64,000 bases of DNA, taken from the NCBI GenBank assembly GCA_020746835.1, contig JAGPNK010000005.1, positions 1,612,001 through 1,676,000 on the forward strand, in the 5' to 3' direction. Below the pieces are notes generated by a model. The model was given only the letters and a program-made list of their open reading frames with translations. It had not been told where the DNA came from and did not search any database. The DNA is from Stachybotrys elegans. Lineage: Eukaryota > Ascomycota > Sordariomycetes > Hypocreales > Stachybotryaceae. Positions 11,978 through 22,704 of the stretch are shown here, piece after piece. The first letter of the stretch is position 1; the number at the start of each line of letters is the position of its first letter. Both the position numbers and the translations under genes were made by a program.

Positions 11978-13600
11978 ATGCGTCCGACATCGCAGCTCGG
12001 CATCGTCCCGTCGCTGGACACGGTCCGCGACATCGTCAACCAGCCGCACGCCTCCGGCAAGAAGCCCACGCTCGTCCCCGTGTACCGGCAGCTGTCCTCG
12101 GACCTCATCACCCCGTCGGCCGCCTACCTCAAGCTCGTCGCTCACAAGGGCACCTCGGACTACTCCTTCCTCTTCGAGTCGGCCGCCACCGAGCAGGTCG
12201 GCCGCTTCAGCTTCGTCGGTGCCGGCCCCCGCAAGGTCCTCGCCACGGGGCCCGGCTACGGCCCGGAGACGGATCCTCTGCCCTCCCTCGAGGAGGAGCT
12301 CGCCCGCCACGTCGTCGCCCACGTCCCGGAGCTCCAGCTGCCGCCCCTGCTCGGCGGCGCCATCGGCTACGTGGGGTATGACTGCGTTCGCTACTTTGAG
12401 CCCAAGACGGCTCGCCCTCTGAAGGATGTCCTCCAGATCCCAGAGTCGTTCTTCATGCTGTATGACACCATCATCGCCCTGGACCGCTTCCTCGGCGTCA
12501 TCAAGGTCATCACCTATGTGGCTGTCCCGGAGGACGGCTCCGCCACCAGCCTCGAAGACGCATACCGCAACGCCACCACCACCATAGACGAGCTCGTACA
12601 TGTCCTCAACTCCCCCGAGACGCCTTTGCCAGAGCAGCCCTCGATTATCACCGGCCAGGAGTACACGTCCAACATCGGCAAGGAGGGCTACATGGCGCAC
12701 GTGTCCAAGCTCAAGGAGCACATCGTGTCCGGCGACATCATCCAGGCCGTTCCCTCTCAGCGATTCGCCCGCCCTACCAGCCTGCACCCTTTCAACATCT
12801 ACCGCCATCTTCGCACCGTCAACCCCTCGCCCTACCTCTTCTACGTCGACTGCAAGGACTTCCAGATCGTCGGCGCCTCCCCCGAGCTCCTCGTCAAGAG
12901 CGAGGCCGGCCGTATCATCACTCATCCCATTGCCGGCACTGTCAAGCGAGGCAAGACTCCCGCCGAGGACCAGCGGCTCGCCGACGAGCTGCGCAGCTCC
13001 CTGAAGGATCGTGCCGAGCATGTCATGCTTGTCGATCTGGCGCGAAACGACGTCAACCGCGTTGCTGATCCTCTGACTGTCCGCGTCGACCGTCTCATGG
13101 TGGTCGAGAAGTTCAGCCATGTCCAGCACCTCGTCTCACAGGTCTCGGGCGTTTTGCGGTCAGACCAGACTCGTTTCGATGCTTTCCGATCCATCTTTCC
13201 TGCCGGTACCGTCTCAGGCGCCCCCAAGGTCAAGGCCATGGAACTCATTGCTGAGCTGGAGAAGGAGAAGCGCGGCATCTATGCCGGTGCTGTGGGATAT
13301 TTCGGGTATGGCGGTGTTGATGAGAAGGGTAACGAGGTTGAGGGTGCCATGGACACATGCATTGCTCTGCGAACGATGATGGTCAAGGATGGGGTTGCCT
13401 ATCTCCAAGCTGGTAAGCCACCCTCAATGCATAATTACTGGTCTGATACTTATAGTGAATCAGGAGGTGGTATTGTCTTTGACTCGGACGAGTACGATGA
13501 GTGGATGGAGACCATCAACAAGCTGGGTGCGAATACGCAATGCATAACATCAGCCGAGGAGCTTTATAGTGCTCAACAGCAAGCGGCTGGATCGAGGTGA
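11978..13600 (+). CDS. TRP2: Anthranilate synthase component I
   Basis: Catalyses chorismate plus glutamine-derived ammonia to anthranilate, the first tryptophan-specific step, in the cytosol with the glutamine amidotransferase subunit. Exons 11978-13412 and 13464-13600 give about 523 residues. The N-terminal domain holds the LFESA sequence, the counterpart of the tryptophan-feedback LLES motif. The chorismate-binding domain follows with GDIIQAVPSQRF, PIAGTVKRGKTPAEDQ, LVDLARNDVNRV, PAGTVSGAPKVKAM and AYLQAGGGIVFDSD. The last motif is restored only by removing the 51-nt intron 13413-13463, which has no stop and preserves the frame. Start uncertain: an alternative ATG at 11879 with intron 11891-11995 (GTGCGT donor, CTAAC branch, CAG acceptor) would replace MRPTSQ by MVSV. 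A TGACTCA box precedes it. Confidence 0.95.
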   Translation: MRPTSQLGIVPSLDTVRDIVNQPHASGKKPTLVPVYRQLSSDLITPSAAYLKLVAHKGTSDYSFLFESAATEQVGRFSFVGAGPRKVLATGPGYGPETDPLPSLEEELARHVVAHVPELQLPPLLGGAIGYVGYDCVRYFEPKTARPLKDVLQIPESFFMLYDTIIALDRFLGVIKVITYVAVPEDGSATSLEDAYRNATTTIDELVHVLNSPETPLPEQPSIITGQEYTSNIGKEGYMAHVSKLKEHIVSGDIIQAVPSQRFARPTSLHPFNIYRHLRTVNPSPYLFYVDCKDFQIVGASPELLVKSEAGRIITHPIAGTVKRGKTPAEDQRLADELRSSLKDRAEHVMLVDLARNDVNRVADPLTVRVDRLMVVEKFSHVQHLVSQVSGVLRSDQTRFDAFRSIFPAGTVSGAPKVKAMELIAELEKEKRGIYAGAVGYFGYGGVDEKGNEVEGAMDTCIALRTMMVKDGVAYLQAGKPPSMHNYWSDTYSESGGGIVFDSDEYDEWMETINKLGANTQCITSAEELYSAQQQAAGSR

Positions 13601-14043
13601 GCGTTCTGTCAAGGTCTTACATAGAGAGAACCTACAAACACATTTCACGACTTTCAGGGACATGAATGATAGAACAGGATGAGTGTAAATATATTCAATG
13701 GTTCAAATATTATCATCAATATTTGTTAGCATATATTGCAAAAAATGGCAATAACAGGCGCCGCCCTATGCTAATGAATGCAGCCAACCTCCCGCTTTCG
13801 ACCCTTCGAAAGCTACAAACGCAGCGTGAACTCCCAAGTAATGCATGAGGCGTAAACCAGACCTCGAACCGTGCTCACCGAACCGGTATTTTGGTATCCC
13901 CGACCTTCTCCAATGGGGTATTCCCTTCCAATATCCTGTAAAATGAACGATGCAAAAAGGCGACGAAAACAAGCCATAGCGAAATATATATGTGGTACAA
14001 GGCTGACGAGAAGAAGATCTCGCAACGGCTTCGGCGCTCCAAC
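13601..14043. other. Convergent intergenic region
   Basis: About 440 bases between two converging genes, AT-rich just after the TRP2 stop (13660-13750), as expected for 3' untranslated regions and polyadenylation signals of both. No other feature seen. Confidence 0.5.
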
Positions 14044-15405
14044 TTAGTGGTAGCCAGCCGATACTGGCATTGCCAGTGTAAGCTCAGGGATAGGTGAGTC
14101 CCGCCTCCAAATTCGGAGCCCACCAAGCCGCCTGGGTGCGGTAGGAGTCTTGAGATCAATGTCCATGTCCGCAGGACAAGGAACACTGTCGTCAGAGGCA
14201 TGACTGCTGCCCGCATCAGACATATCAGTGTCAACAGATTCGGTGCCCGAGTCTGTGCTGTCTGCACAAGACTCGGGAGTCGACAGGAATGTCAGAGGTG
14301 GAACGGAAGCGGTAGGGGTAGTGATTTCTGCATCGCTGCTGGATTCACTGCGCATTTTGGTCCGGGCCGCTTCGGCACGGATGGCAGCTACGGCCCCACC
14401 CACTTCCTGATTCTCATCCTCTTCTTCCTCCTGGCCGATGGTCCAGACCCAGCGGCGCTTCTTCTCGCGGTGGCGGCGCTTGCGAATACCATTGGGGTTG
14501 GAAGGAGACAGCTGGCCTCCAGGCCCGCATTCGGCGAGGCGGCGCTGGACATCCTCAAAGGGACCAGGAGTCTGTCCACCGTCCTGGATCTCATTGGGCT
14601 GGAACGCAGAAGCAATGTCTACCGTGGCGTCTGCTTCCATGGCGCACAATGGTGGGGAATGCGGGGAGGCCTCCTCGACGAGCAGGTCAATGTGTGACTT
14701 GATGTACTTGTTGTTGGTGATCTCCTGGGTCAGTGGAGTATTGTATCCAACCTTCTTAGGAGCCTTCTCCTGTATGCGGACGGATAGCCGCCTTGGGGAG
14801 GGAGCAGATTTGTGGGAGAGAGGAGAGTTTCGGAGGATGCTGTGAAGGGCCCGGGGGTGGGTATAAGGCAGCTGAATGCCTAGGCCACTGGCTTGGATGG
14901 ATGGTGCCCTGCCACGACGAACGTAGTGCTCTACTGGTGAGGAGGTGGCAGGAGAGAAAGACTGCGAGTTGGCCATGACATCGGAGGGCGCAAAGCTGAA
15001 GGGCTTGGAGCCACTGGGTTCGAGTACATCTGCCGACAGAGGAGGTGTGGTTGTCGGCGCTGTCGTCATGGCGCTGGGGAAAGGCATGGCCATGTTGCGT
15101 GGAGAAGATGGGTGAGCGGACAAGGGCGTCTCTGGATAAGTAGCGACCTGAGGCGTAGACACGCGGTGCTTTGCGTCCTTGATGTCAATAGGAGAAGCTA
15201 GGCTGAAGGATTGCAGGGTGTTGATGGCGGTGACAGGAGTAGACCTCTCAATAACGGAGACGTAGGCATTGGAGAGGGTGTTGAAAGCGGTAGGATCCTT
15301 TGGGTCGACATGGAAGGCTCGTGATGGCCTCACAGATGGGGCGACCGAGGTCTTGATCTGGAGGGAGAGGCGTGGCCTCTTTGGAGGACTCTGTGGAGAC
15401 GACAT
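14044..15405 (-). CDS. Unrecognised disordered, probably nuclear protein
   Basis: A single exon of 453 codons starting at MSSPQSPPKRPRLSLQIK. The frame is open a further 60 codons upstream but that part is His-rich and leader-like, so I prefer this start, which opens with an apparent basic KRPR localisation signal. Most of the protein is Ser/Pro/Thr-rich and looks disordered. Better ordered pieces are DPTAFNTLSNAYVSVIERS (around residues 40-60) and ITNNKYIKSHIDLLVEE (around residue 245). A strongly basic patch RKRRHREKKRRW near residue 315 is followed by an acidic run and a Ser/Asp-rich end. I do not recognise the family and assign no function. Steady codon use across 1.36 kb argues for a real gene. 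It converges on TRP2. Confidence 0.72.
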   Translation of the reverse strand: MSSPQSPPKRPRLSLQIKTSVAPSVRPSRAFHVDPKDPTAFNTLSNAYVSVIERSTPVTAINTLQSFSLASPIDIKDAKHRVSTPQVATYPETPLSAHPSSPRNMAMPFPSAMTTAPTTTPPLSADVLEPSGSKPFSFAPSDVMANSQSFSPATSSPVEHYVRRGRAPSIQASGLGIQLPYTHPRALHSILRNSPLSHKSAPSPRRLSVRIQEKAPKKVGYNTPLTQEITNNKYIKSHIDLLVEEASPHSPPLCAMEADATVDIASAFQPNEIQDGGQTPGPFEDVQRRLAECGPGGQLSPSNPNGIRKRRHREKKRRWVWTIGQEEEEDENQEVGGAVAAIRAEAARTKMRSESSSDAEITTPTASVPPLTFLSTPESCADSTDSGTESVDTDMSDAGSSHASDDSVPCPADMDIDLKTPTAPRRLGGLRIWRRDSPIPELTLAMPVSAGYH

Positions 15406-15758
15406 ATCGATGCGGAATTCAGTTGACTTCGAAAGCGAGGCTGGTATGGTGGTATAGTGGTGATGATGATGGTATGACTTGCGGGAGCAGCGGTCGTGAT
15501 GTGGGTGGAGGTGAGTTATGTAGACTGTTGTTGGACAAGGTTGGGAAGAAACGAAACGGAAGCGCCAGGCAATGCCAAGGCGCAAACGTTACGTGAAGCT
15601 TAAGCGGTAAGAAGTGAACAAACGATGCTGAAACTGAGAAGGGGAGAAAATGGGGATGGAGGGTGGGCAGCGTCTATATAGGACGAGCAGGGCAGTGTTA
15701 GGTGCATGCCAAGTAAAGAGGGTTGGTGTGTGAGTAGATGTGAGTATGAGCGAGAGAG

Positions 15759-15831
15759 TGGGAGTGGTGGGAGTGAGAGTAGGAGTGGGAATGGGAATGG
15801 GAGTGGGAATGGGAGCGGGAGTGGGTGTGAG
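15759..15831. repeat. Degenerate GGGAAT/GGGAGT tandem tract
   Basis: Imperfect six-base units rich in G and A, continuous for about 70 bases, roughly 350-430 bases upstream of the minus-strand gene's start. Purine on the plus strand means a pyrimidine tract on that gene's coding strand. Confidence 0.75.
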
Positions 15832-18241
15832 AATGCGTACGTATGTGAGTACATGGCAAGTGCGGCGTATTGCGGCAAAAGACCAGGTACCCAGGCCAGG
15901 ATCTCCCTCTCGCTCTCTTTCAGAGCAAATCAAGGTGTGGCCGGGGTGTGACGGACGAGGACGACATGGACCAAGCGCCGAACAACTAGACAGAGGGGAG
16001 TGTGGGCGAGAAGAAGAAGAAGAGGTGTGGGACGGAAAAGGATTGGTCGTGGTGCTACAGTGCCTGCGGAAAAAGAAGCCCAAGGCGCCAGAATGTGACG
16101 GCAGTGAAGGATGAGTGCGGATGAGTGAGGATGAGGATGATGAGGATGAGGATAGATCTGTTGGCTGCACCCCCTCCGAGGAGAGCGTCTCTTCACACCC
16201 TCTGGGCGGAGGGAGGATGGAGGCAATGAGGGTATGGGTATGGATGGGTATGGGTATGGAGTCAAGCTTGTAAAGGTAGCTGTCGGTAGTTCTGCCGGGG
16301 GATGGCGCAGCTTCCGGTGGTCAACGTTTCTGGTTGGCCTATTCTAGGAGTACCTGTGAGCAGGGGACCAGGGAGGAGGCTCCATTGCGTCAAGGCCGTA
16401 AAGTCGCCAGTTGGGAGTGAGTGCGAGAGCGAGCGAGAGCGCAGGTCCGGCCCGACCAGGCCAGACCATGCACCCAGACCAGAAGGCCAGACTATCCGTT
16501 AGGCCAGCCCCAGTCCCAGTTGCCAGTCCCATGTCCCCCTGTTGGTCTGGCTCTTCGGAGAGAGAGTGTGTGTGTCGAGCTGGAAGCGCCAACGCGAAAG
16601 CCCGAAGAAAGGAGGGGTGACGACGGACCCGCTAATCGAGGCGCCGTGGTCGAATCAGATGCTGGGCGCCTATGTGCTATGTGTGCAGATGTGCAGGAGG
16701 TGCATGAGGTTCATCGCCGTCACTGATGGAGGGGATGCTGCTGACACAGACAAGAGGGGAAGAGGCTCGTGATCGGGACGGACTGAACTGAGTCGGGTGG
16801 GATTGGACGGGATTCATGCATGACTGTCACCACCCGCTTTCCTGCTTCCTGAGGGGTCATTGGCGACCGAGGCAGGAGTGACGGCGGCTAATCTGTGCGT
16901 GGCTTTCCCCAGATGCACCAGCCAGCGGTTAACTCTGGGATGCACCTGCCTATCAGCCTATGCACCAGCCTACCAGAACGCCTGAGTAGTCGCCCAGCTC
17001 ACCTAACAACCAACCAACCCAACCCAAAAGCTGCACATCCGTCTTCCGTCATCCGTCTTCCGTCATCCCATCGCCCATCGCCAAGGCATCGTCCATCGCC
17101 CAGGCGCCAAACCAACATCATCACCAAGACTATCGATTGAGGATTACCAACACTGCGGACTTTTTTTACCGAGGCCGCTGGATCCGGAATACGGTTGCTT
17201 ACTGCTTGCCTCTCGTTCCTCGGGGGGCAGATACGGGATGCATACGAGTTCCAGAATGGAGACTTAATGGTACCTGCATCCATACTCACAATACGCCTGT
17301 GTGCCAAGTACCCATCTACCATCTACCTCCACCGCGTATTTTCTTCCTGATGGAGTCCGTCCACAGCGATTCGACTCCATACTCATGCTCGCTCTGTCGG
17401 CGTTAGCCACGGCAAGGCCCCCACTTGGCGCGACAATAATAGACATCTTATCCCTGGTCAGCCTCGGTCCCTGACAACTTGACAGGAGCTGGTACCCAGG
17501 CGCCACCAAGGAAGTCAATAGTGCGAGCGAACAGTAAACTTCAGCCAACTCATCTTAACCTTACCTTCTATCTATCTACGGCGAATAACCCCCAGCCACC
17601 AAGAAGCGATTCGGGTCCCCAGAAATTCAAGCGAGAACGAAATGCATCGCGAAACTGCATCGTTCGGGATTAAGACTCAAGGGCCAGAGAGAAAGAGGGG
17701 AGCCCTAAAATCCGTACCCACTACTCTGTTGCTGAGTTTAAACAAAACCGTGGTGCGGAGAATGAAAATAGAACAGCCTACTCAACACCCAGGCAAACAG
17801 ATGGCCTAGCCGACAATCTGAGCCCAAGGGCACGCACGACGCCCCCCAACCAAGCAAACATCATAGCGACAGAGAGAAAGGGAGGGAGAATGATGCGCAT
17901 GATACATGTCCAAGTAGGTAGGTCCTATGTCTTTGCGCCTCCCGTTTACATCACTGCCGTCTTGCCGCATTCTGGCTGCAGCACACCGCAGTTACAGGTA
18001 GGATGCCGGACCTCCTGCAAGCGCAGGCAGGGATCGGATCAACTACTCAATTGCCATTTCCATCTCGCTATCCCCGAGAAGAAGAACCATGGGATGAGGA
18101 GGCCGAAAGCCATTGACTTTGAGGGCCATCGTGGAAGCGTGCATGAAAAGCCAAACTGCAAAATTAACCAATGTTCCAAACCGTGCCGCACGCTATTGAT
18201 CAGCCTCAGCTCTCGTTTCTTCCTTTCTTTCCCATCCTTCA

Positions 18242-18269
18242 CCATCCATCCATCCATCCATCCATCCAT
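18242..18269. repeat. (CATC)n microsatellite
   Basis: Seven uninterrupted CATC-type units in gene-free DNA. Confidence 0.9.
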
Positions 18270-20859
18270 GCTTCTCCCTCCCCTTGCTCCAGGGACGACC
18301 GCAGATCAGCCAGGGCTTGAACACTAGACAAAGGCAGGGCAGGGCATCAACCTGTGAATAACGGCGACGGCTATGACGAGAAAGTTTCCGCTGCAATCCG
18401 TGCAGTCAGTCATTGACAAATGGAGACAAAGAGCTCGCCAAGTCCCAACCGCGCTGCAAGCTAACGGGGGGAAGACGGCATGGGCAGACCAGGTGTGCTA
18501 AACAAAGTACAACAAGCATGAAGGCAGGCCAAGGCAGCAGAAGCAAAGGCAAGGAAGCAAACATCCAAATTACATGAGGCCGAAAAAAGAAATCCTCCAA
18601 ATACTGTTCTCCGTACGCTACGGACAATCGCCAGGCGTAGGGCTGCCGTCGGATCCTAGCTCTACGATCTGAAAAGAACTACGACTCGAGGCAGGATGAC
18701 GGACCGCAAATCCCCCCCGTCTATCCTCGCTCGTTCGTGATTATCGAGATAGAGTTCGCATGCCGGCAGTCGGCGGTTTATACCAGCCAGGCCGTTAGCT
18801 TGTCCCGATGAACGGTATTTGGAGGATTTTTGAGGTGAAGCTAGCGGCTCTTCCGCCGGATGCTTTCTGTCTTGCCCTTCCTTGGCGAGAGCCGTCCGCG
18901 TCGTCGGGCTGTCGGTGCCATGAAGACAAAAATTGACGGTGTAAGAGTGCGGTCGTGACGACGATGGTCTCATCCCACGAACCCTATAGATGGAGAGGGG
19001 AGGGGGCGTGTACGTTCGCGTTTATGCCAATCGATGGGGATCCCGACGTACGGCACTCAGATCTGAGTTGGAACTTTATTCTATTTCTATTCAAAGTGCT
19101 GTATTTATTTATTCCTTGGATTCATACATAGATAAACGCGGCGTGGAGCGGCGTGGGTGCATCATGACAGAAGAATTCTGGAAGCGGAAAGCGGAAAGCA
19201 GATATGCAGTGGCGACATGGTCAATAGCCTCTCTCTGTTCAAAATTCAGTATACGAGTGAGTCAACACCCAGCTGCTTCAAGAAGGACGGGAGGACGAAT
19301 GAAAGGAAGAATCCAATACACATTGACGTCCGGGGGGCAACGGGCGTGGTCATGGGCATCAATATCATGCCACAGGCCCGGGGCACGCGACCAAGCTTCC
19401 CTTCCTCAGCCCTGGAGCTCAGCTCGGCTCAGCCCAGCCACAAGGATTGCGTAGGATCCAGCTCTCCCCCGTAATCAACTGGTCCTTGCACAAGTTGGGA
19501 CCTCGGTTGCATCTTGGACGTGGCATGTGGCACTTGTGCACGTATTTCGTCATTGCGTGTTATTTATGTTATTCATGTTGTCTTTTTTGCCTTGTTCCCT
19601 TTTCTTGTCGTCATCTTACATGGCATAACGAACATGCAACGCCGTCTGATGGATTTCACCATTCTCAAATAAATCCGAAACACTAGTCGGGAGGAGGCCC
19701 TGCAGTGGAGGAAAGGGAAAACGAAGATTACGTTGTTCTCTGTCGCGTTTTCTGTTTCGGTGTTGCACCTCTGTCGCGGAACCTCGTAGGCAAGAAAGAC
19801 GAAAGAACCTTGAGCACTGGGGGGACGGGGAGAGGGACGGGTAGGGGGGAAGGCGGGCCAAGGGCGGAATGAAACGGTAACAGCCCAGCGTCTCTTTCGT
19901 CTCGTGCTGTTTTTAGCTGCAGCGCGTCGTTTGCCCGCACTGCACGGACACTTTTGCTTTTCCTTGCACCCTGTCCAGGGGATCTGTACTGTATCTTGTG
20001 AGTATCTTGCCCAATCGATCTCGGAGTCGATCGTTCTCGCTATGCGGTCAAGGGGCGTCGGGGGCCAGGGACCTGCTTTTGCTTCTTGATACCACCCTCC
20101 TCCACCTCCACTTTCGATACTGCAGATGCCTGTCTCAAGTGCCATGGTTGCGCGGCTCTCGATTCGACAAAGATGGTCGTGGGGAGCCTGGGCGGGCCGA
20201 TTTGTCGACCGCGATGGGACCATTTGTGGATGGGATGATGGGCGTTTGCTTCGCTTTGACTATGGTCCAAGGTAGGTAATCACACGGACAATCAACCCCC
20301 CTTCGGATCTCTTAGGCTGTATCAGCCAGAACATCTGGAACAAAATCGTCCAATCTAATCGCCTACATAGGTATTTGAGTCCAGATATTATGCACCCGCA
20401 GTGATATATATCATGGGTTCTTCTTAGCTTACTTGTATGTAAATGCATGCGATAGAGTTTTATCGAGTTTCAGATGCCTTGTCTTGTTGAAGCTACCAAG
20501 CATGTGCCAAACGTAGAGGAAACAGACAGTTTTTACGGAGCACATGTTACCGGGTCCCTGGCCTCCGAGATCGCCTACCCTATAGGCACTCGACATCACC
20601 CACCATTCACGATGCCAGCTCGGAAATTGGATCATCGCCGCCCAGACTTCAGCCATCCTAGACGCGTATTATCGCTGCGGTTGAAGTCGCCGATGCGCCT
20701 GCAGGGACAACGCAATGTGTTCAGCCCTCTTCGGCTTATTCGAATTGTCTCCGGTCAGCCGTTACCCCAACCTCAGCCCTTTTTCCACGTTGGGGCTGGC
20801 GGCATATCGATAATATATCGTGATGCTCTCACGTGCCCTACCATCTTTAAGCCGATGAG

Positions 20860-22704
20860 ATGGACTACCAGACCAGCAGAAAGATACCCAAAAGAAAAGA
20901 TGACCGCGTCATCCTCCAGTTTGTTCGTCTCCATCCTGACATGTCCGACCTCCACATACCACTTAACTCACCGTGAACTCCAGGACTATGATTGCTTCTA
21001 CGCCCAGGTCTTCGAGAACAGAAACCCTGCTCTCCGAGCTGAGCCCCTGGGCGTAAGACAGAAGAACATCTTGGCAACGTGCAACTACAATGCTCGGAGA
21101 CTTGGCGTCCGGAAGCTGATGCTTGTGTCCGAGGCAAAGAAGCTCTGCCCTAACCTCATCCTCGTCGACGGCGAGGACCTCACTCCCTTCCGGGACACGA
21201 GCAAGCTCCTCTTCAACTTTCTCCGATCGCGCTCATGGAACAACAAGGTAGAGCGCCTCGGCTTCGATGAGGTTTTTATGGGTACGTTGCCGCGTCACGC
21301 AAGCCAGTTCAACTCGCGCATTTGGCTGAGATGAAAGTTATAGATGTTACCGATATTATTGACTATAATCTTTCCTGTATCAACAAGTCCTCCTTGGACC
21401 GGTCCTTCTTTCAAATTTCACGAGAGGACCCTCTCCAGGGGTTTGAATGCGATTTGACTTCCATAGCGGGCTGCACGGAAGGTGATGCGCCCGAAGGGCT
21501 GGATAAAGAGAACCACACTTATCTCCGTCTCCTGCTGGGATCGCATCTTGGCCTACATCTCCGACGGAAACTAGAGGATGATTTTGGGTACACCTCTACG
21601 TGTGGTATTTCCACCAACAAGCTCCTCAGCAAGCTGGTCGGTGCCAGGAACAAGCCCCGGAACCAGACGACCCTCCTCGCGCTCTCTGACGAAAGAGTTG
21701 CGGCTTTCATGGATGCCCACGAACTCCGAAAGATACCAGGCATTGGTACCAAGACGGCAGATATCCTAGAGGCCCACGTCACAGCCGCCGGACCTTTGGA
21801 CAGCAGGAATGACGACCTTGCGCTGACCGCTGAAGCCAAACCCGCCGCAAGTGTAGTGACTGCCGGGCAGGTCCGGCAGTGTTCTTCCCTGTCCCCCGGG
21901 CTTCTAGAAAGTCTGCTCGGTGGACCGGGGGCCGAGAAGGGCGTAGGTGGGAGAGTCTGGGGTCTCCTTCACGGCGTGGAACCCGCCGAAATCAGAGAAG
22001 CCTCCGATTATCCCTCCCAAATCAGCATCGAGGATACCTACAAGGGACTCAAAACGCTATCGGAAATAACCCACGAACTGAAGAAGCTATCGGGCTCCTT
22101 GCTGCGCCGTATGAGGATAGACCTTGTGGTGGATGCGGACGATGAACATCGGACATACCGATGGCTGGCCAAGCCCAAGACCCTCCGACTGACGATACGC
22201 TCATGGCCGCCAGCCGGCGTGGGGCAGAGTCAGAACTTTAGCCGTGTGTCACGGTCAGGGCCGCTTCCAAGTTTTGTGTTCGACACAGGAGCCGAGGTTG
22301 AGCATCTTGCCGAGCGCCTTGTGGCGGAAGCTCTGCTACCCCTCTTCCAGCGATTTCCTACCGAGAAGAGCAATCACTGGAACCTGCAGCTCATCAACAT
22401 CTGTGTAGCAAACCTTGCCCCAGGGGCCGCTGATGACAAGACGGGTGCTGGCAGGGACATTGCGTTGATGTTCCGGAGGCAGGACGAAGCTCTGCGGCCA
22501 TGGAGAGTCGTGGAAGATGAGGGCGGCCATGACGAAAATGATACCCACCACCGCAACCAGGAATCCGCTGAAACAGACGAAGAGGATGAGGAAGATGATT
22601 CGACTTGGGGTGGTGCAGGAGTTCCGGCCTGCCCCATCTGCGGACACAGTATTCCTCAGTTTGCGCAAGCCGCGCATGCCAGGTTTCACGAGCTGGATGA
22701 TTGA
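20860..22704 (+). CDS. Y-family translesion DNA polymerase, iota-like
   Basis: Error-tolerant polymerase that copies past damaged bases in the nucleus. Exons 20860-20922, 20984-21281 and 21344-22704 encode 573 residues. Splicing restores both catalytic motifs: FDYDCFYAQVFE at about residue 22 (first metal-binding Asp) and LGFDEVFMDVTD at about residue 114 (Asp-Glu pair). Then follow the palm/thumb region with CGISTNKLLSKL and a helix-hairpin-helix (LRKIPGIGTKTADIL, about residue 247). A little-finger region follows, then an acidic linker. The protein ends with CPICGHSIPQFAQAAHARFH, a C2H2 ubiquitin-binding (UBZ-like) finger used for PCNA-ubiquitin recognition in this family. Intron 1 uses a GTTCGT donor. 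Iota rather than eta is inferred from the opening motif and size; kappa-type DinB is less likely. Confidence 0.9.

Larger units (their letters stand above)
15406..20859. other. Large gene-free region with purine/pyrimidine repeats
   Basis: About 5.4 kb between two divergent genes. The first kilobase, upstream of the minus-strand gene, is dominated by G/A-rich repeats: GGGAAT/GGGAGT units at 15759-15831, GATGAG units near 16105-16150 and GGGTATGGAT units near 16225-16262. These read as pyrimidine tracts on the coding strand of that gene and may be its promoter or long leader. Further on are a (CATC) microsatellite at 18242-18269 and short CATCCGTCTTCCGT duplications near 17040. No open frame has a recognisable product; the longest (19573-20223, minus) is rejected. 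Confidence 0.5.

Noticed and set aside
11924..13129. 401-codon open frame antisense to TRP2
   Set aside because: Mirror frame produced by C-ending codons of TRP2; no features of its own.
19573..20223. 216-codon open frame on the minus strand
   Set aside because: Arg/Pro-rich composition shifting along its length, no motif, no coherent family resemblance; lies in repeat-rich gene-free DNA.
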